From Monocercomonoides exilis (taxonomy: Eukaryota > Preaxostyla > Oxymonadida > Polymastigidae): a DNA stretch of 64,000 bases. This document shows positions 48,001 to 62,534 of this stretch, in pieces (positions within the stretch are counted from its first letter, which is position 1; each line of letters begins with the position of its first letter). The stretch covers positions 253,001-317,000 of the forward strand of contig LSRY02000059.1 in the NCBI GenBank assembly GCA_001643675.2, written 5' to 3'. The notes beneath the pieces are model-generated. The model made no database searches. It was not told the DNA's origin and saw only the letters and a program-made list of their open reading frames with translations. Position numbers and translations under genes: made by a program.

Positions 48001-50335
48001 ATACACTTTCCAAAAGATACCTCTGCAATTAATCTCCACAGAAAATGCAGAAACCTCAAAGTTGTGTTCATCTGCTTCTTCAGCAGACAATTCAATTCCA
48101 AATTGTCCAATTTCAGACCTTAGAACTGAACTTCAGAAAAAGAAGCATTTCACAGAAAATCAAAAGGCTCAGTTAAAAGCGAGGCTCAGTGATAGATTTG
48201 CTCGAATCTGTCTGAAGGATGCACAGAAGTACCATCAGTTCCTCATTAAGCAGCCTCAGCCTCTGATTGTTGCTCAGCATGTCACTTCTGTTATGCCGCA
48301 AACATCAGCCTCAGCCTCAGCATCCGCATCATCGTCAGCTGCCGATGCAAATATGCTCAATTCTTCATCCTTCAGTGACTCCTCAATGCTATCTGACAAC
48401 TCCATCTCGTCTTTGTACCAAAGCAAATCCCAAGATTTAGGATCTTCTGGATTCGGAAAGGATGAGCAGCTGCTTCACATTGAAAATGCTGAGGATGAGC
48501 AATCAAGTGAAAGAAATGAAGGTAAATTTGGTCGAAATGATGGAACAATACCTGGAGAAGGGGTTGCTGCAGATATCGAAAGAGTAAATTCGCTGCAAGG
48601 TTCGTTGAATGTTTCGCTTCCGCAGTCATCTCCAGCTGTTTCAGCAACACTCACTCCGCCATTCAGCAGCAGCATCACACCTCCTCAAGCGCCCATCTTC
48701 TCGATGCCCGCTGCTCCATCATTAGCTTCCACGCCACGCTTCAATCTGACATCCAATCCGCCTTCTCTCTCTCCTCCTCCGCAGTTGTGTAGAGACCGAA
48801 TGCTTCAGCTGCAGCAAATGCCTGTTTCGTCGTCTTTGATGCTATCTCCGTTTCCTTTCGGACCATCTTCCCAACAGAGTAATATGCCGTATCATTCATC
48901 TTGGATTGATCCTTCCCTTACGCCCATACTTTCTCAGCAGAATTCAGCTGTGTTAGCTTCTTCAGCTTCTGCATCTTCTTCAGTAACTTCTGCGCAATAT
49001 AATCAGCAGTCCGCAAAAGATACTCGGCAGAAAGATCATACTCATGAAAGATTGACTTCAGATGCAGATATCGAACTCAAACAACAAAGCGTTGACGAAG
49101 ATGGTTCACTTTCACCGCCTCAGGTAATGCAAACGTCACTATCGTTGTTTTATCGTTCACTTGCTCCTCAGACATTGAATGAAGAGACAAAGAAGAAACT
49201 TGTTGTGTTTGGCGGAGATACTCTCTTATTTGCATTCTATTCGATGGTGTCACGAAACAAGAAAATTGATGAAATGAACTTCGAAACAGCACTTGAAGCA
49301 GATTTTATCCCGCCTGACTGGGGCAGCTTGGTTTCTTCCTTCATCAAATGCAAAGATATTCCGACTGCTTCCGAATCATCTGATAACATTCAGTCGAATG
49401 CTGTGGCTTTTGTTCCTCCTGTTTGCATGATGGTGGATCGTCTTTTCTCTTTGGCTTTCTTCCTCTGCCGTACTCCATTAACTGCCGATGCATTGTCGTC
49501 TAATCTCTCCAAAGTTTCTGTTGCCAGCATGCTTTCTTGTCTGGAATCAAGCGAACAACTGGCATCATCTGCACATTCAATGAAACAACAGCAGGCTTCT
49601 TCGTCATCATCGTTTTGTGAACGGTTTCTTTCTCTTCTTCCCAATCCTCTTACATCTGGTGAGGTGTCACTCATCCTGCGCATGTTTGAAAAGGAACTGA
49701 ATTCGCATCTTCGAAAAGCTCCTTCCATTGCTCAGCAACTGGGGGCTTCAACTCCTTCGCTGAATGATGCTGCTTCTCTGTTCCGAATGTGCACAATTGA
49801 CCTCTCTTTCGCGCTGGCCGCGTTCCGCTCTGCATATCTTCCACCTTCTCTCAACTGGCTATCGATGGTTCAGTCTGCATTTCGCAATGTTGCTCAGCTC
49901 TCTGCTCGTTCTGCCCACTCAACTTCTGCTGAATCAGTCATTGCCTTCCAAAAGAAGGAAAGTTCGTATTCAGAAGCAACTGCATTCAAAAAGCATTCTT
50001 TGTTGAGGATTAGTTACCCGCGAAAGACCTTAACGTTGACAACAACCAGGCTCAACTCGCTTGCTATTTTCTTTTCTTCAGTCGCGTTTGCTTCTTCCAT
50101 ATCGCAAGCAGATTCATCAACAGATCATTCAGCAATTCCTTCTTACAAGCTGCCTTTTTATATTTTCAATAAATCTCTCCATTCTCGTTTCACTGACGTT
50201 TTGCCTAAAGAATTGAATGTAATTGCATCGTCTTTGGAAAGCGTCGATCCATTCAATGAGGAGAACATTGATGACTCGTCGGAGGAAGACAATGAATCTG
50301 AACATGAACAAGGCGAAAAAGAGAAAAAGAGTTGA
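42064..50335 (+). CDS. 2732-aa protein with possible vWA-like N-terminus, unassigned
   Basis: Exons 42064-42200 and 42274-50335 join in frame; the splice gives FFQVSFRASFFDSFAGALVSYN. The N-terminal ~350 residues alternate hydrophobic strands and helices: VVHLLIDRALYRH, a strand ending ALVSYNPQLF, VINVIVLVMVPPQTL, TLDIDLIWLDIG and RFRFIPFGLSV. That order resembles a von Willebrand A-like fold as in the N-terminus of treslin/TICRR, but without a complete MIDAS motif; this is a guess. Beyond that come over 1900 residues of Ser/Gln/Asn/Pro-rich, mostly disordered sequence with a few folded islands (for example CCYFGILRGCPGCSALPEWM, FCDFPFILVPSSPATFTLRII). A Lys/Glu-rich stretch lies near 1620-1700 and a final helical region around LFYRSLAPQTLNEETKKKL. 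The C-terminus is acidic. No enzyme motif is visible. The gene is certain, its function is not. Confidence 0.6.
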
Positions 50336-50716
50336 ATGAACGATGACTGAAAGTGAGTTTTTGTTGAATTATTTTCAAATATTATGAATTGTGATATTGT
50401 TTTACTTAAAACGTATACGGTATTTTTCATTATGCGAGTGTATTTGATATAATTTTAAGTTTAATGAGTTTTTAGTTTCTTTCAAAAAACAAAAATAACT
50501 ATTCTTTTTATTTTAAAGTTTAAATTTTTAAAGGAAAAAAATAAATTGGTTTAGAATCGTACAGAAATATTTAATGAATGGTGAAAATGTTGTAAAAGAT
50601 GATTATTAAGCTGAGATGGAATACATAAAGACCTCGAGAAACAAAGAAATGATTCAAAAGTTCAGATTTTACAGCTTTTAACAGATATGAACTGAAGAGT
50701 CCTTAAAAATAATTAC
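50336..50716. other. Convergent 3' spacer, nothing recognisable
   Basis: AT-rich DNA between the stop of the 2732-residue gene and the stop of the PLP-enzyme gene. No frame, repeat or RNA gene seen. Confidence 0.5.
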
Positions 50717-52381
50717 TTACTTTGAAGGGCATGAAGAGCAGCATGCCTTTTCGCATTCACCTTCCTTTTTGCAGCAGCACGACTTTTCGCACTCTGCTTC
50801 CTTCTTGCAGCAGCAGCAGCATTTTGGTGCTGGATAAGCTTCTGCCAATCCTGTCATTTCATTGAACTTTCTGATACGTTCGTCCAATGCAATGTTTGCA
50901 GTCCATTTCTTCTCCCAGTATTTGTCGCATTTCCACTGGGCATTCAATTCCTCACATGTCTTTCCTTGTTGTTCAACCCAAGTGTAGTATTTAAGGTGGT
51001 GCATACGACGTCTGTCAACATGTGTGCATTCCTGCATCCAATCAGTTGAAATGCCATCGAGATAGCGGAACCAGTCGCATTCAGCACGAGTCTCGGTGTA
51101 TTCTCCGTGCTCCTTCTCCATCTCATCCAAACGAGATCTGTACATTTCAAATGAGTCTGTTGCAACTGTGAATACTGAATCATTCTCGTTGAATTCGAAA
51201 TATTTGCACAACTTGATAGCACCAATAATATTGGCAATACCAGAAATACCCAAGTTCTTAAGTTGGTCGAGTGTTTCTTTTGGAACGCCATGCTTTGCGA
51301 GAACTTTCTTTCCAACTTCAGTCTGGAACAATTGAACAAGATGCATGCATTGCTCATCATCAATTGAAGCAACGAGATCTGTGTTCTTCAAGTTGTGAAT
51401 CCATGGAACGTGTTTATCTCCAATTCCTTCAATGCGATGATCACCAAATCCGTTCTCAAGAAGTGTTGGGCACTGTTTGGCTTCTCCAACACCGAGTTTA
51501 ACTGCTGGATAATGCTTTTTCAGATATTCTGCTGAGGCAAGAGTTCCAGCGCTTCCTTGAGTTAAGAAGACACCAGACAATCTTGTTCCCTTTCCACGTG
51601 TTTGCCAAACTTCCTCCATTGCTGGACCTGTAACATTGTAATGCCACAATGGGTTCATGAATTCACAGAATTGGTTAAGAGCAACAACTTCGTCACCCTT
51701 TGTGGTTGTGAGTTCATTAACTTTGTCGAAGATCTCCTTAACGTTGCTTTCGCATCCTGGTGTTGCAATAATTTCAGATCCAATGCTTTCCAACCACTTG
51801 AAACGTTCTTGTGACATTCCTGCTGGAAGAATGGCAACAGCTTTGCATCCAAGAAGTGCACTGTTAAATGCACCTCCACGGCAGTAATTGCCAGTTGATG
51901 GCCATAAAGCCTTTTGTTTTGTTGGATCGAATTTTCCTCTGGTCAAACGATCAACAAGTGGTCCAAAGCTTGCACCGACCTTGTGGCAGCCAGTTGGGAA
52001 AAATTTGCCGAGCAAAACAAAGATTTTGGACTTAACACCTGTCAAAGATGGAGGAAGTTCCATTGCATTAACTGGGCCGTACAATCCTCCTTTTTCAACT
52101 GGTTCGTTTTTCCATGTAATTCTGAACAAGTTTCGGCTGTTTGTATCCCAGAGACCAATAGTTTTCAGCTCTTCTTTAACTTTTTCTGGAATAAGCTCGG
52201 GATGTCTAAGTTGTTCAAGAGTTGGAATAAGAATTCCACGTTCCTTGCATCTCTCAACTGCATTCTTCAATCCAACTTCATCAATTTCTTCATTTTCAGT
52301 ATCTGCCATGAGCTTTTTGACTTGTTTCAAACAAGATCTCACTTCCCAATATATGGACATACAATCATGAGATGATACCAT
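50717..52381 (-). CDS. Fold-type II PLP-dependent enzyme (cysteine synthase-like) with Cys-rich tail (554 aa)
   Basis: A beta-family pyridoxal-phosphate enzyme, related to cysteine synthase and threonine synthase. KFFPTGCHKVGASFG near residue 131 holds the likely Schiff-base Lys. STGNYCRGGAFNSALLGCKA is the glycine/asparagine substrate loop, and LTQGSAGTLASAEYLKK is in the phosphate-cup position. The core is followed by an unusual helical extension with many Trp and Tyr. The last 37 residues contain 13 Cys in clusters separated by a Lys-Lys-Glu...Glu-Cys-Glu-Lys repeat, like a metallothionein. No intron is needed from ATG (52381) to stop, unlike nearly all neighbours, and the family is mainly bacterial, so ancient lateral transfer is possible. 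The exact reaction cannot be fixed from sequence; an O-acetylserine or homoserine-type substrate is only one option. The core assignment is solid, the substrate open. Confidence 0.78.
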   Translation of the reverse strand: MVSSHDCMSIYWEVRSCLKQVKKLMADTENEEIDEVGLKNAVERCKERGILIPTLEQLRHPELIPEKVKEELKTIGLWDTNSRNLFRITWKNEPVEKGGLYGPVNAMELPPSLTGVKSKIFVLLGKFFPTGCHKVGASFGPLVDRLTRGKFDPTKQKALWPSTGNYCRGGAFNSALLGCKAVAILPAGMSQERFKWLESIGSEIIATPGCESNVKEIFDKVNELTTTKGDEVVALNQFCEFMNPLWHYNVTGPAMEEVWQTRGKGTRLSGVFLTQGSAGTLASAEYLKKHYPAVKLGVGEAKQCPTLLENGFGDHRIEGIGDKHVPWIHNLKNTDLVASIDDEQCMHLVQLFQTEVGKKVLAKHGVPKETLDQLKNLGISGIANIIGAIKLCKYFEFNENDSVFTVATDSFEMYRSRLDEMEKEHGEYTETRAECDWFRYLDGISTDWMQECTHVDRRRMHHLKYYTWVEQQGKTCEELNAQWKCDKYWEKKWTANIALDERIRKFNEMTGLAEAYPAPKCCCCCKKEAECEKSCCCKKEGECEKACCSSCPSK

Positions 52382-52669
52382 TATTCAGTTTGAGTTAATA
52401 ACATGAACATTCGCAATTTCTCCAATGGAAAATTTTAAATCTGGTGGAAAATTTTATCTAATGATTCTTTAAAGAAAATGAAATATCACAGTTAATTAAT
52501 AAAATGAATAATTGGAAGAAAAAAGCAAATTATTGCAGATTTTGGAAAATGTTTTTTATTAAAAAATTCCAAACTTAGAAGACACCACTTGCCAGCACAC
52601 TACGAAACAAAAAAATATGTTCACAATGTTTTTTTCAAAGAGGATCCATCCCATCTTAAATTCAATACA

Positions 52670-54941
52670 ATGGCGAAAAGCAGTTTTGGAAGGATTGTGC
52701 ATCCTATTCGTTTATTTTTCACTGCTGCAGCTATGTTCGGTGTACAAATGGTTCAGGCATTGAACGGCGCTCTTATTAGTCCTCTTTTATCTGGTTTATT
52801 TGATATTTTTAAGAATAAAATTCATTTATGAATCAATTTTATTTTTAGGTTTGAACATTGGTCAATGGGTGCAACCTCTTATATGGCTTATTGGGCCTCT
52901 CACTGGGTTATGTCAACCTCTTTTCGGATCTGTTGCAGACAGGTCAACACTGTCTTGTGGCCGTCGTAGACCGATAATATTCATAAGTAGTTTTGTAACG
53001 TGCACGTGCTTTGCTATGTTCGGGCTTATATTTGCTGATAGTTTGATTAATTTTGTTATTTCTTTCTTTCTTTTTGATAACTCTGCACTTTTTTTATTTA
53101 AAGTATTGAAAAATCGAACAGCTGCAATTGTTGTTGCATTAATTTCATATATTTGCGTATACATTGCACATAACTTTCAATCTCCATCTGCTCGTGCAAT
53201 TGTAATGGAAGTTGGTGGAATGGGAAATCAGGCACTTGGATCAAATTTTGTATCCTTGTTTATTGCATTAGGAAACTGTATATCCTATGTTGTAGTTGGA
53301 GTTTTACCTGATCCGTTCTTTTACGCATGTCCATTCATTTTTACCGCTGCTATGATCACGATTATTGCTGGAAAAGAAAAATCATTGGAACAAATACATA
53401 AAGAGAGGGAAAACTCGTTAAACAGCTCTCTTGTGGGGCAAACGACCCAAAATGACGATGATAATTCAACTTCAAGCTCGTTGCATTCGAAAAAGCAGCC
53501 ACCAGTTCCACCTCCAGTTTTTGTTCCTTTCTCTTCTGATATGTCTTATCCACCTGTTCCTCCTCCACCTTTAATGGATGATAACTTTACCATAAATGCA
53601 CAGCCAGAATATGAATTAGCTGATAATAAAAGAAATGGATCTGGAGAAAAATCTGTTTATGAGATCAAACAACAACCAGAGTCATCAACATCATCTTCTT
53701 CTTCTTCACTTCGCAAGACTCCTCAAAAAAACCAGCATTCGTTTGTGCTCATATTTCGAGCCATTTCTCGTCTCTTTTACCAGCGAGGCCCCGTTTTTCT
53801 AGCGTGTCTAGTTTTTATGCTGTCGTGGTTTGCGTTTATTCCCACGCTGCCCATCAGACTCAGCTTTGTTGCCGAGGTGTTTTACGAGGACAAAAGCACA
53901 AAAGCTTCTTTTCCCCTTTCAAATTCATCTTTCAACACAAATTACTCTGAACTGACTGGATTGAAAGCATACTCACTTCAAGGATGGGACGAGTGGAGCT
54001 CAGAGCTTCGGCCTTCTTCTTCGCTTTCTCTCCGAGGCACTTCGTTTATTTCCTCTCATTTTCACTCGTCTTCGCTGGAGCAGCAGCAAGTACTCACCGC
54101 TCCTTCTTCTACCACCTCGCAATTTTTGCCTCTCAAAACTGAAGCGCATTCTTCTAATGCATTATCACCTCATATTGCCTCTCACACACCTCTTCCTCGA
54201 TCTCGCATTGATTCGGATTCAGCTCAGTCGGAGTTGAAACACAGGCACAGAACACGTCACCAGCTGTCTCTTCTCCCAACCTCTTATTTGGACGGAATGA
54301 AAATGGCATCGTTCTCAATGATTGCAACGTCTGCCCTTTCTGCCGTGTTTTCTCTTGTCGCCCCAGTCATCCTGAAGAAGATTCGAATCGGCGTTTTATT
54401 TTCGGCTGCGCTTATTTTGGCTTCGGTTGCTTCGTTCTGCCTCTTCTTCCCAGATTCCGCTGCATTCACCCCATCTTCTGTGTGGGTGGTGTTTCTCTGC
54501 TACATCTTTGGGCTCTCCTTCTCGTTCTCCCTCATCCACGCAGCCTGCTTCCTGGTTGTGGCTGAGGGGGTCGATCCGTCTGACTACGGCCTTTTCGTTG
54601 GGATGCTCCACGGCTTTGGTGTTGTTGGGCAGGTGTTGGCGCTTCTGCTGGCGTCGCTTGTGCAGCTGGCGGTTGAAAAGAGCAGAAGCAGAGCAGTTGG
54701 CAGCCCATCAGGCGCTGATCTGTCAAAAATGCTGGCCTTCAGAAAGCATCCATTGCAGTGGTATTGGCTCCAGTGTGGCATCGCTTTTATCATTGCAGCA
54801 GTCGCTGCGCTGTTTCTGAAGCGGCCTGCTCACCGTATGAATCCTTTGAATATGCACGAGCCCTCGAAAACCAAGAATATTTCGTCTTATAACTCACAGA
54901 AAACAAAGGACGAGAACACTGATGTTAAAGATTCTGAGTAG
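52670..54941 (+). CDS. SLC45/sucrose-type MFS sugar transporter (738 aa)
   Basis: Exons 52670-52793 and 52849-54941 join in frame (ISPLLSGLNIGQWVQP). The start is the first in-frame ATG. The glycoside-pentoside-hexuronide/SLC45 signature is clear: IGPLTGLCQPLFGSVADRS followed by CGRRRPII between helices 2 and 3, and NFQSPSARAIVMEVGGMGNQ in helix 4-5. About twelve hydrophobic segments are present. The central loop (~residues 195-305) is Ser/Pro-rich and presumably cytoplasmic, and a second ~140-residue loop (TSFISSHFHSS region) lies in the C-terminal half. Family members cotransport sucrose or glucose with protons. The organism probably uses it for sugar uptake at the plasma or a vacuolar membrane; the substrate is inference. 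Confidence 0.8.
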
Positions 54942-55225
54942 TCTTTCTTTATTATTTGTATATATATATTAAGAGTGATTATTTCCATTTTTATTTTTAT
55001 TTAGTCAATATCTCTGTGTTGTTGTTTGTATTTATATTTCGTTTTATTTTTTATATATCTTTTTTGTTTCACTTATGCAATTTTTAAAAGCATAAAATCG
55101 CTTTAGTTTTGATGAAAACTCATCTGTCTGGAAAAAAAATTAATGGTTGTGTTTCTGGAAAAGTATTCAATTGATTACGATTGTACAATTTTTCAAAATT
55201 TTTTGAGTTACACTTAGATTAGGAT

Positions 55226-56200
55226 ATGTCTACTGAAGAATACAAACCAGCTTCGCAAGAAGAGATGAATGCCGAACTTATTCCTCTTGTTGATGAAAAT
55301 GACCATATCATTGGTTCGGCAGCGAAAATGGAAGGTATTTTTTCTATTTTATGTATAAATCTTAAATTCAAATCTTTTTTATCAATTGTGATTTAAGCTC
55401 ATTACTTTAATTCTGAACATGAAAAATCAAAGCTTCATCGCGCATTTAGCGTTCTCCTTTTTGATTCAAATGGAAAGTTGTTGGTTCAGAGGAGATCAGC
55501 AGAGAAGTTGACGTTTCCTTTGTTGTGGGCTAATACATGTTGTAGTCATCCTCTTTTTTCAATTCCCCAAGAATGTGGTCCAAATCCAGCTGAAGGTATC
55601 TTTTGATAATTATGCAAAAAGATAATTTGTACTTTAATTTTCTTTTAAGGTGTTAAACGAGCCGCAATCAGAAGAATGAAGTTTGAGCTTGGAGTTCCAA
55701 CAGACTTTTTAAAATTAGAAGATTATCATCTTGTCGGGAGAATGAGATATTATTCTCCTTCGTTTTCGATAACTGTTGATGAAAAAAAAGTGAATTTAGC
55801 AGAAAATGAAAGTTTTGATATTTAAATATTATCAACCTTTTTTTATCTCTTTATCACTGTTTATTTGTTTATATATTTCCAGTCGATTATATATTGATTG
55901 CTCAAACAAAAGTCCCTATTCCATTAAATATCAATAAAGATGAAATTGCAGAAGTTCGCTATATTTCACGAGAAGAACTTCCAGCATTTTTAGAGAAAGA
56001 AGTCTGCTTTCATTGTATTATTTTCAAGAAATTTATGTGTAATTAATTTTTCCAATATTTTTTTGTAGCCCATTTCTCCATGGTTTCGCCATATCTGCAA
56101 CTCCATGCTTCCTGCTGTGTGGAGTGAATATATTGATGAAGGGAAAGGATGCAAGGAATGGACTGAGCCTACAGACCTTCCAGAAATTAAGGAAATGTAA
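55226..56200 (+). CDS. IDI1: Isopentenyl-diphosphate delta-isomerase type I (239 aa)
   Basis: Interconverts isopentenyl and dimethylallyl diphosphate, feeding isoprenoid synthesis. Five exons, 55226-55334, 55398-55595, 55650-55811, 55883-56001 and 56069-56200, join exactly in frame. The Nudix fold begins [20 protein letters not shown]. The catalytic Cys region is [11 protein letters not shown], the metal-binding stretch [16 protein letters not shown], and the catalytic Glu lies in ENEIDYILIAQ, which forms across the third splice. The C-terminal [17 protein letters not shown] is typical of the eukaryotic type I enzyme. Length matches the family. Together with general eukaryote biology it points to a mevalonate route. 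No targeting peptide is evident. Confidence 0.95.
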
Positions 56201-56716
56201 ATACAAAATTGTTTTATGGATAATTTGAGAAATATGAATGTTCATAACAGTTTTGTTGTGAAATTTTGACTTGTTCGAAAAGAAAAGAACTGAAATTAAA
56301 GCAGATTATGAATTTTACAAAATAATTTTCAATAAATTTTTGAGGAATTTTTTCATATACACGTAGTTTTTTTGTGTATTGAAAATATGCATGCATTGAA
56401 TTCAATGTTTTTTATTGTTGCCTATGACAGCATTTGGAAAAGAAAGAAAGAAAGAAACTTTGTTTGAGATGAATAAAGGATTCATTGAATGTTTTGACAA
56501 ATTAAATGAGTAACAGTTTTCTGTTTTTTGATAAATGTGATTTTGAAAGTCTTTTGACAATAAAGCTTACCAGTTGTAAAAGAATTTTCGGTCTTTTTCC
56601 ATAGATTCTTAAACTCAACAGATAAAGAATAAAATAATTGCAAAATGAAAGAGAGTTAGATATTGAGAAACACATTTAAAAATGAAACGAATTTTATTTT
56701 CAAATAAATTTGCCTT
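56201..56716. other. Convergent 3' spacer, nothing recognisable
   Basis: 516 bp of AT-rich DNA between the stops of the isomerase and katanin-like genes. A short (GAAA)n-like run occurs near 56440-56457. No gene or folded RNA seen. Confidence 0.5.
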
Positions 56717-59502
<2,786 letters not shown>

Positions 59503-59710
59503 ATATGACGTTTCAACTTTTGTTAGATGTCCTCCTTTTGCTAATGAGGAAGTTGTTCCTCCCTCATTTTTTGACATATTCAATTTTGTTCTTTGATCTC
59601 ATACCTCAATATAATTTTGAACGCTTGTTAAAAAGGATATGATTTGTTAAAAAAATGCTAATAAATACTCTAATAAATATATATGTTTCATTCTATCTAA
59701 ATAACAATTT

Positions 59711-62287
59711 TCAAGTTGCTTCCTGATGTTGTTCATAATGTTCTCCTTTCAACATTTGATCATCATTTGTTTTTGAAAAGTTCGAAATTTCATGGCACTT
59801 TTTTGATTTTGTTCGAAGCGTTGTAACTGTTCGCCAGCAATTTGCGCTAACTTGTACGAAAAGGCTTAGCTCTGTTGCGAGATACAGCCAAAAGCATGTC
59901 GGAAGTGAAGAGCCAAATTGATTGACTGACCCAATAGCTGCAACAGGAAAGAACACAATGGATGCAATCACTTCTGCGAGGAAAAGAAAGCTGAATGATG
60001 CTGAACTCAAAACAACAGCTCTGAGAATAAACAAGCATAAAAATAAAGAAGTTTGTCATATTGTTTGATGATAGTTATATTAATAAATAAGTATTCAGCA
60101 GACTTGAATGCACTGTTAAGACATTGTAAGATCACATCAACGATACACAAGGGGAACAGAGGAGTTGAAAGTCCTTTGACCTTTAAAAAAATTGATGGTT
60201 GCGATATACTTTGATTAAAAAAACAAAAAATTATAAAATAATCAAACTGTATCGAAATCTTCGTCTGTAACAAAACGGCCAACTATTCGATCAACTCCAA
60301 TTCCGAAGTAGATGGCAAGGCAAATAGCTCCGCACAACAAGCACTGAAGCAAATATTACAACACATATAAATGAATAAGAGAAGTGAAAGTTGTTATTAA
60401 AAAATAAAAAGCAGCAAACCAATGAAATAACAATGATTGTCATGTTTTGTATCCATTTTTTCTTTTTTGGTGAACCATCAGCCACAAGCGGTGACATCAC
60501 TGCAATGCAAATGCTGCTGACAATTCCTGCTATTTCAGCTGGAATTGATGTAATGTCACTCAGCACCGCAAGAGCTACACTTTGCAATCCAGGTGTTCTG
60601 GATGGAGCTTGTATTGCGAAAGAATTCAAATGTTGAATTTTTTTAAAGAGAAAAAAAAAGAAATGATAATTCAGCTTGGAATAATAAACCAAATCATACT
60701 TGTTGAGCCAGGTTTCAGTGAAGGTGCAGAAAGGGCAAGTGAGTTAGATACCATTCTCTGAGTGTTGTTAAGTATAGCAACACACAACATGGCTGCTGCT
60801 GAACTCAGAAGTGACTTGATAACTGACTTTAACGATTCATCAGAAGCTGCATTTGAAGAAGAAGAAGGCGAAGAGCGCGAAGATGGAGAAGGAGAAGATG
60901 TGAAGGATGATGATGTGGAAATGGGAGAGCATGTCATTGAAGACTCTTCTTGTTGTGGGGAAGATGATGAATGTTGTGAATGATATTGTATTTTTGGTGA
61001 AGAATCTTGATTGGAAGGAAATGCAGAGATTGAAATGTCTGAGTTGCAAGAAGAAGAGCCTGAATCCAAGAACACAGTTAATGTGGAAGAGTGAGGTGAA
61101 GAATCAGATGAAGCAGAGGAAGAAATGTCATTCCTCACTGGGGCATCAATTAGGGGTGTTGACTCATCGTCGTGTGTTGCTTCCTTATGATCCCTGTCTT
61201 CAATATTTTCATTCAGATTGTTATTCTTTTTTGAAGTTCTTGAACAAGGGAATTCGAATACGTTCTGGTTGTTACGTCGTAAAAACAGATATATTATCAT
61301 CATTGCACCTAAATTGTACACGTTTTAGAAAATTCATTAAAATATTAATTGAGAAAAGAATTATAATTAAAGTGAATTTGGATTTTTAACCTACGATAAA
61401 CACTGGAACTGCAGTTACAAGTGATGCTCCTGTAATGCCCAGATTTCCTATGACAAGTGCTGCTTCGAAAACTCCAACTGTAACAAGTGCAGATACTCCA
61501 TTAAATATAAATACGGCTCCGAACCACCATAAAGCAGAAAAGGCGCTTGATAATACACAATATGACAATGTAAAGGGGCAAAGTGAAAATTCCAAAATGT
61601 AGTACCACTTCGAGATGGTAATGTCTGAATCGGCCATTCCAACGAAATGAAGCAGAGGAACGCGCAATGGAATGAAAATAACACTGTGCATTTGATATGA
61701 AGATAAATTATCCTTCATAAAACAAATAATTCAAAGAAGCACACCCAATTAAAAGCCCATAAAGCATTGATCCAAAGAATAATGTAAGAAGTACTTTTCC
61801 TGTTGCTTTTTTGTTTCCTTAACAGCAAATGATTTTCAATATAAATTTTGAATATTTATTTATTCACTTGAAATTGATCAAAATCAATACCTGTTCCTGA
61901 AACACGACCAATAACAGCAGTTGTAAATGTATTCATAAACGATGAAACAAACATGACAAGAATATCAATTGTCACTGAAAATTATAAAATATGATATTTT
62001 AAAAATCTTCAATTCGAGTAAAATAATTTTTTATCATACATCGAGTAGATATATATGTTGATTGCTGCCTGCCAAGAAAAGAATCCATGCACCATTGAAT
62101 TGCAATATCTATAGATATAATCTGAAAGAAAATCGTTATTCATGTTTCTTTGTTAATATATTGTATAATTTCATACTAATGCATATTCAATAGATGCAAA
62201 AACCATTTCATTTCTTCCTCTTCCATTTTCGAAATTAATAAATTTCCAGAAGCGCTTGAAAAGCGAAGAACATTTTGTTTTTGACAT
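59711..62287 (-). CDS. MATE-like multidrug/organic-cation transporter
   Basis: A polytopic membrane protein of about twelve hydrophobic segments over many exons, from the ATG at 62287 (MSKTKCSSLFKRFW) to TGA at 59711. The order fits the MOP/MATE superfamily: IISIDIAIQWCMDSFLGRQ (first helix), a VIGRVSGTGNKKATGKVLL region corresponding to the conserved gate between helices 2 and 3, then LGITGASLVTAVPVF closing the first lobe. A cytoplasmic loop of about 150 Ser-rich residues connects the lobes. The second lobe has LSDITSIPAEIAGIVSS and FGIGVDRIVGRFVTDEDF, recalling the matching helices of lobe two. MATE proteins export cations or drugs in exchange for Na+ or H+. An equilibrative nucleoside transporter was considered, but the two-lobe pattern fits less well. 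Moderate confidence. Confidence 0.6.
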
Positions 62288-62534
62288 TTGAAAAAATATT
62301 ATAAGTTTCAGATCAATCTTGTTATCTTTTTGATTTTAAACGACAAATTATTGCTATTTATCAGTAATTCGTTTGTTTTAATATATAGTTTTTAATGATA
62401 CGTAATTCATGTAAATTTTAAATGTTTTTCTTAGATTCTTGAAGAGAAAAGGTAACAAAAGCCGTTCTAAAGATTCAGAGTTTCAACAAACTGAAAAATT
62501 ATATTCAAAACGTGAAAGAAAAAGATCATGATCT
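62288..62534. promoter_or_regulatory. Divergent promoter region (MATE-like / coiled-coil gene)
   Basis: 247 bp between divergent starts. AT-rich. A CTTAG at 62438-62442 could be an acceptor for a leader intron of the plus-strand gene; not certain. Confidence 0.3.

Noticed and set aside
59711-62287. Equilibrative nucleoside transporter assignment
   Set aside because: The two-lobe arrangement, long inter-lobe loop and helix 1-3 motifs fit MATE better; no ENT signature was seen.
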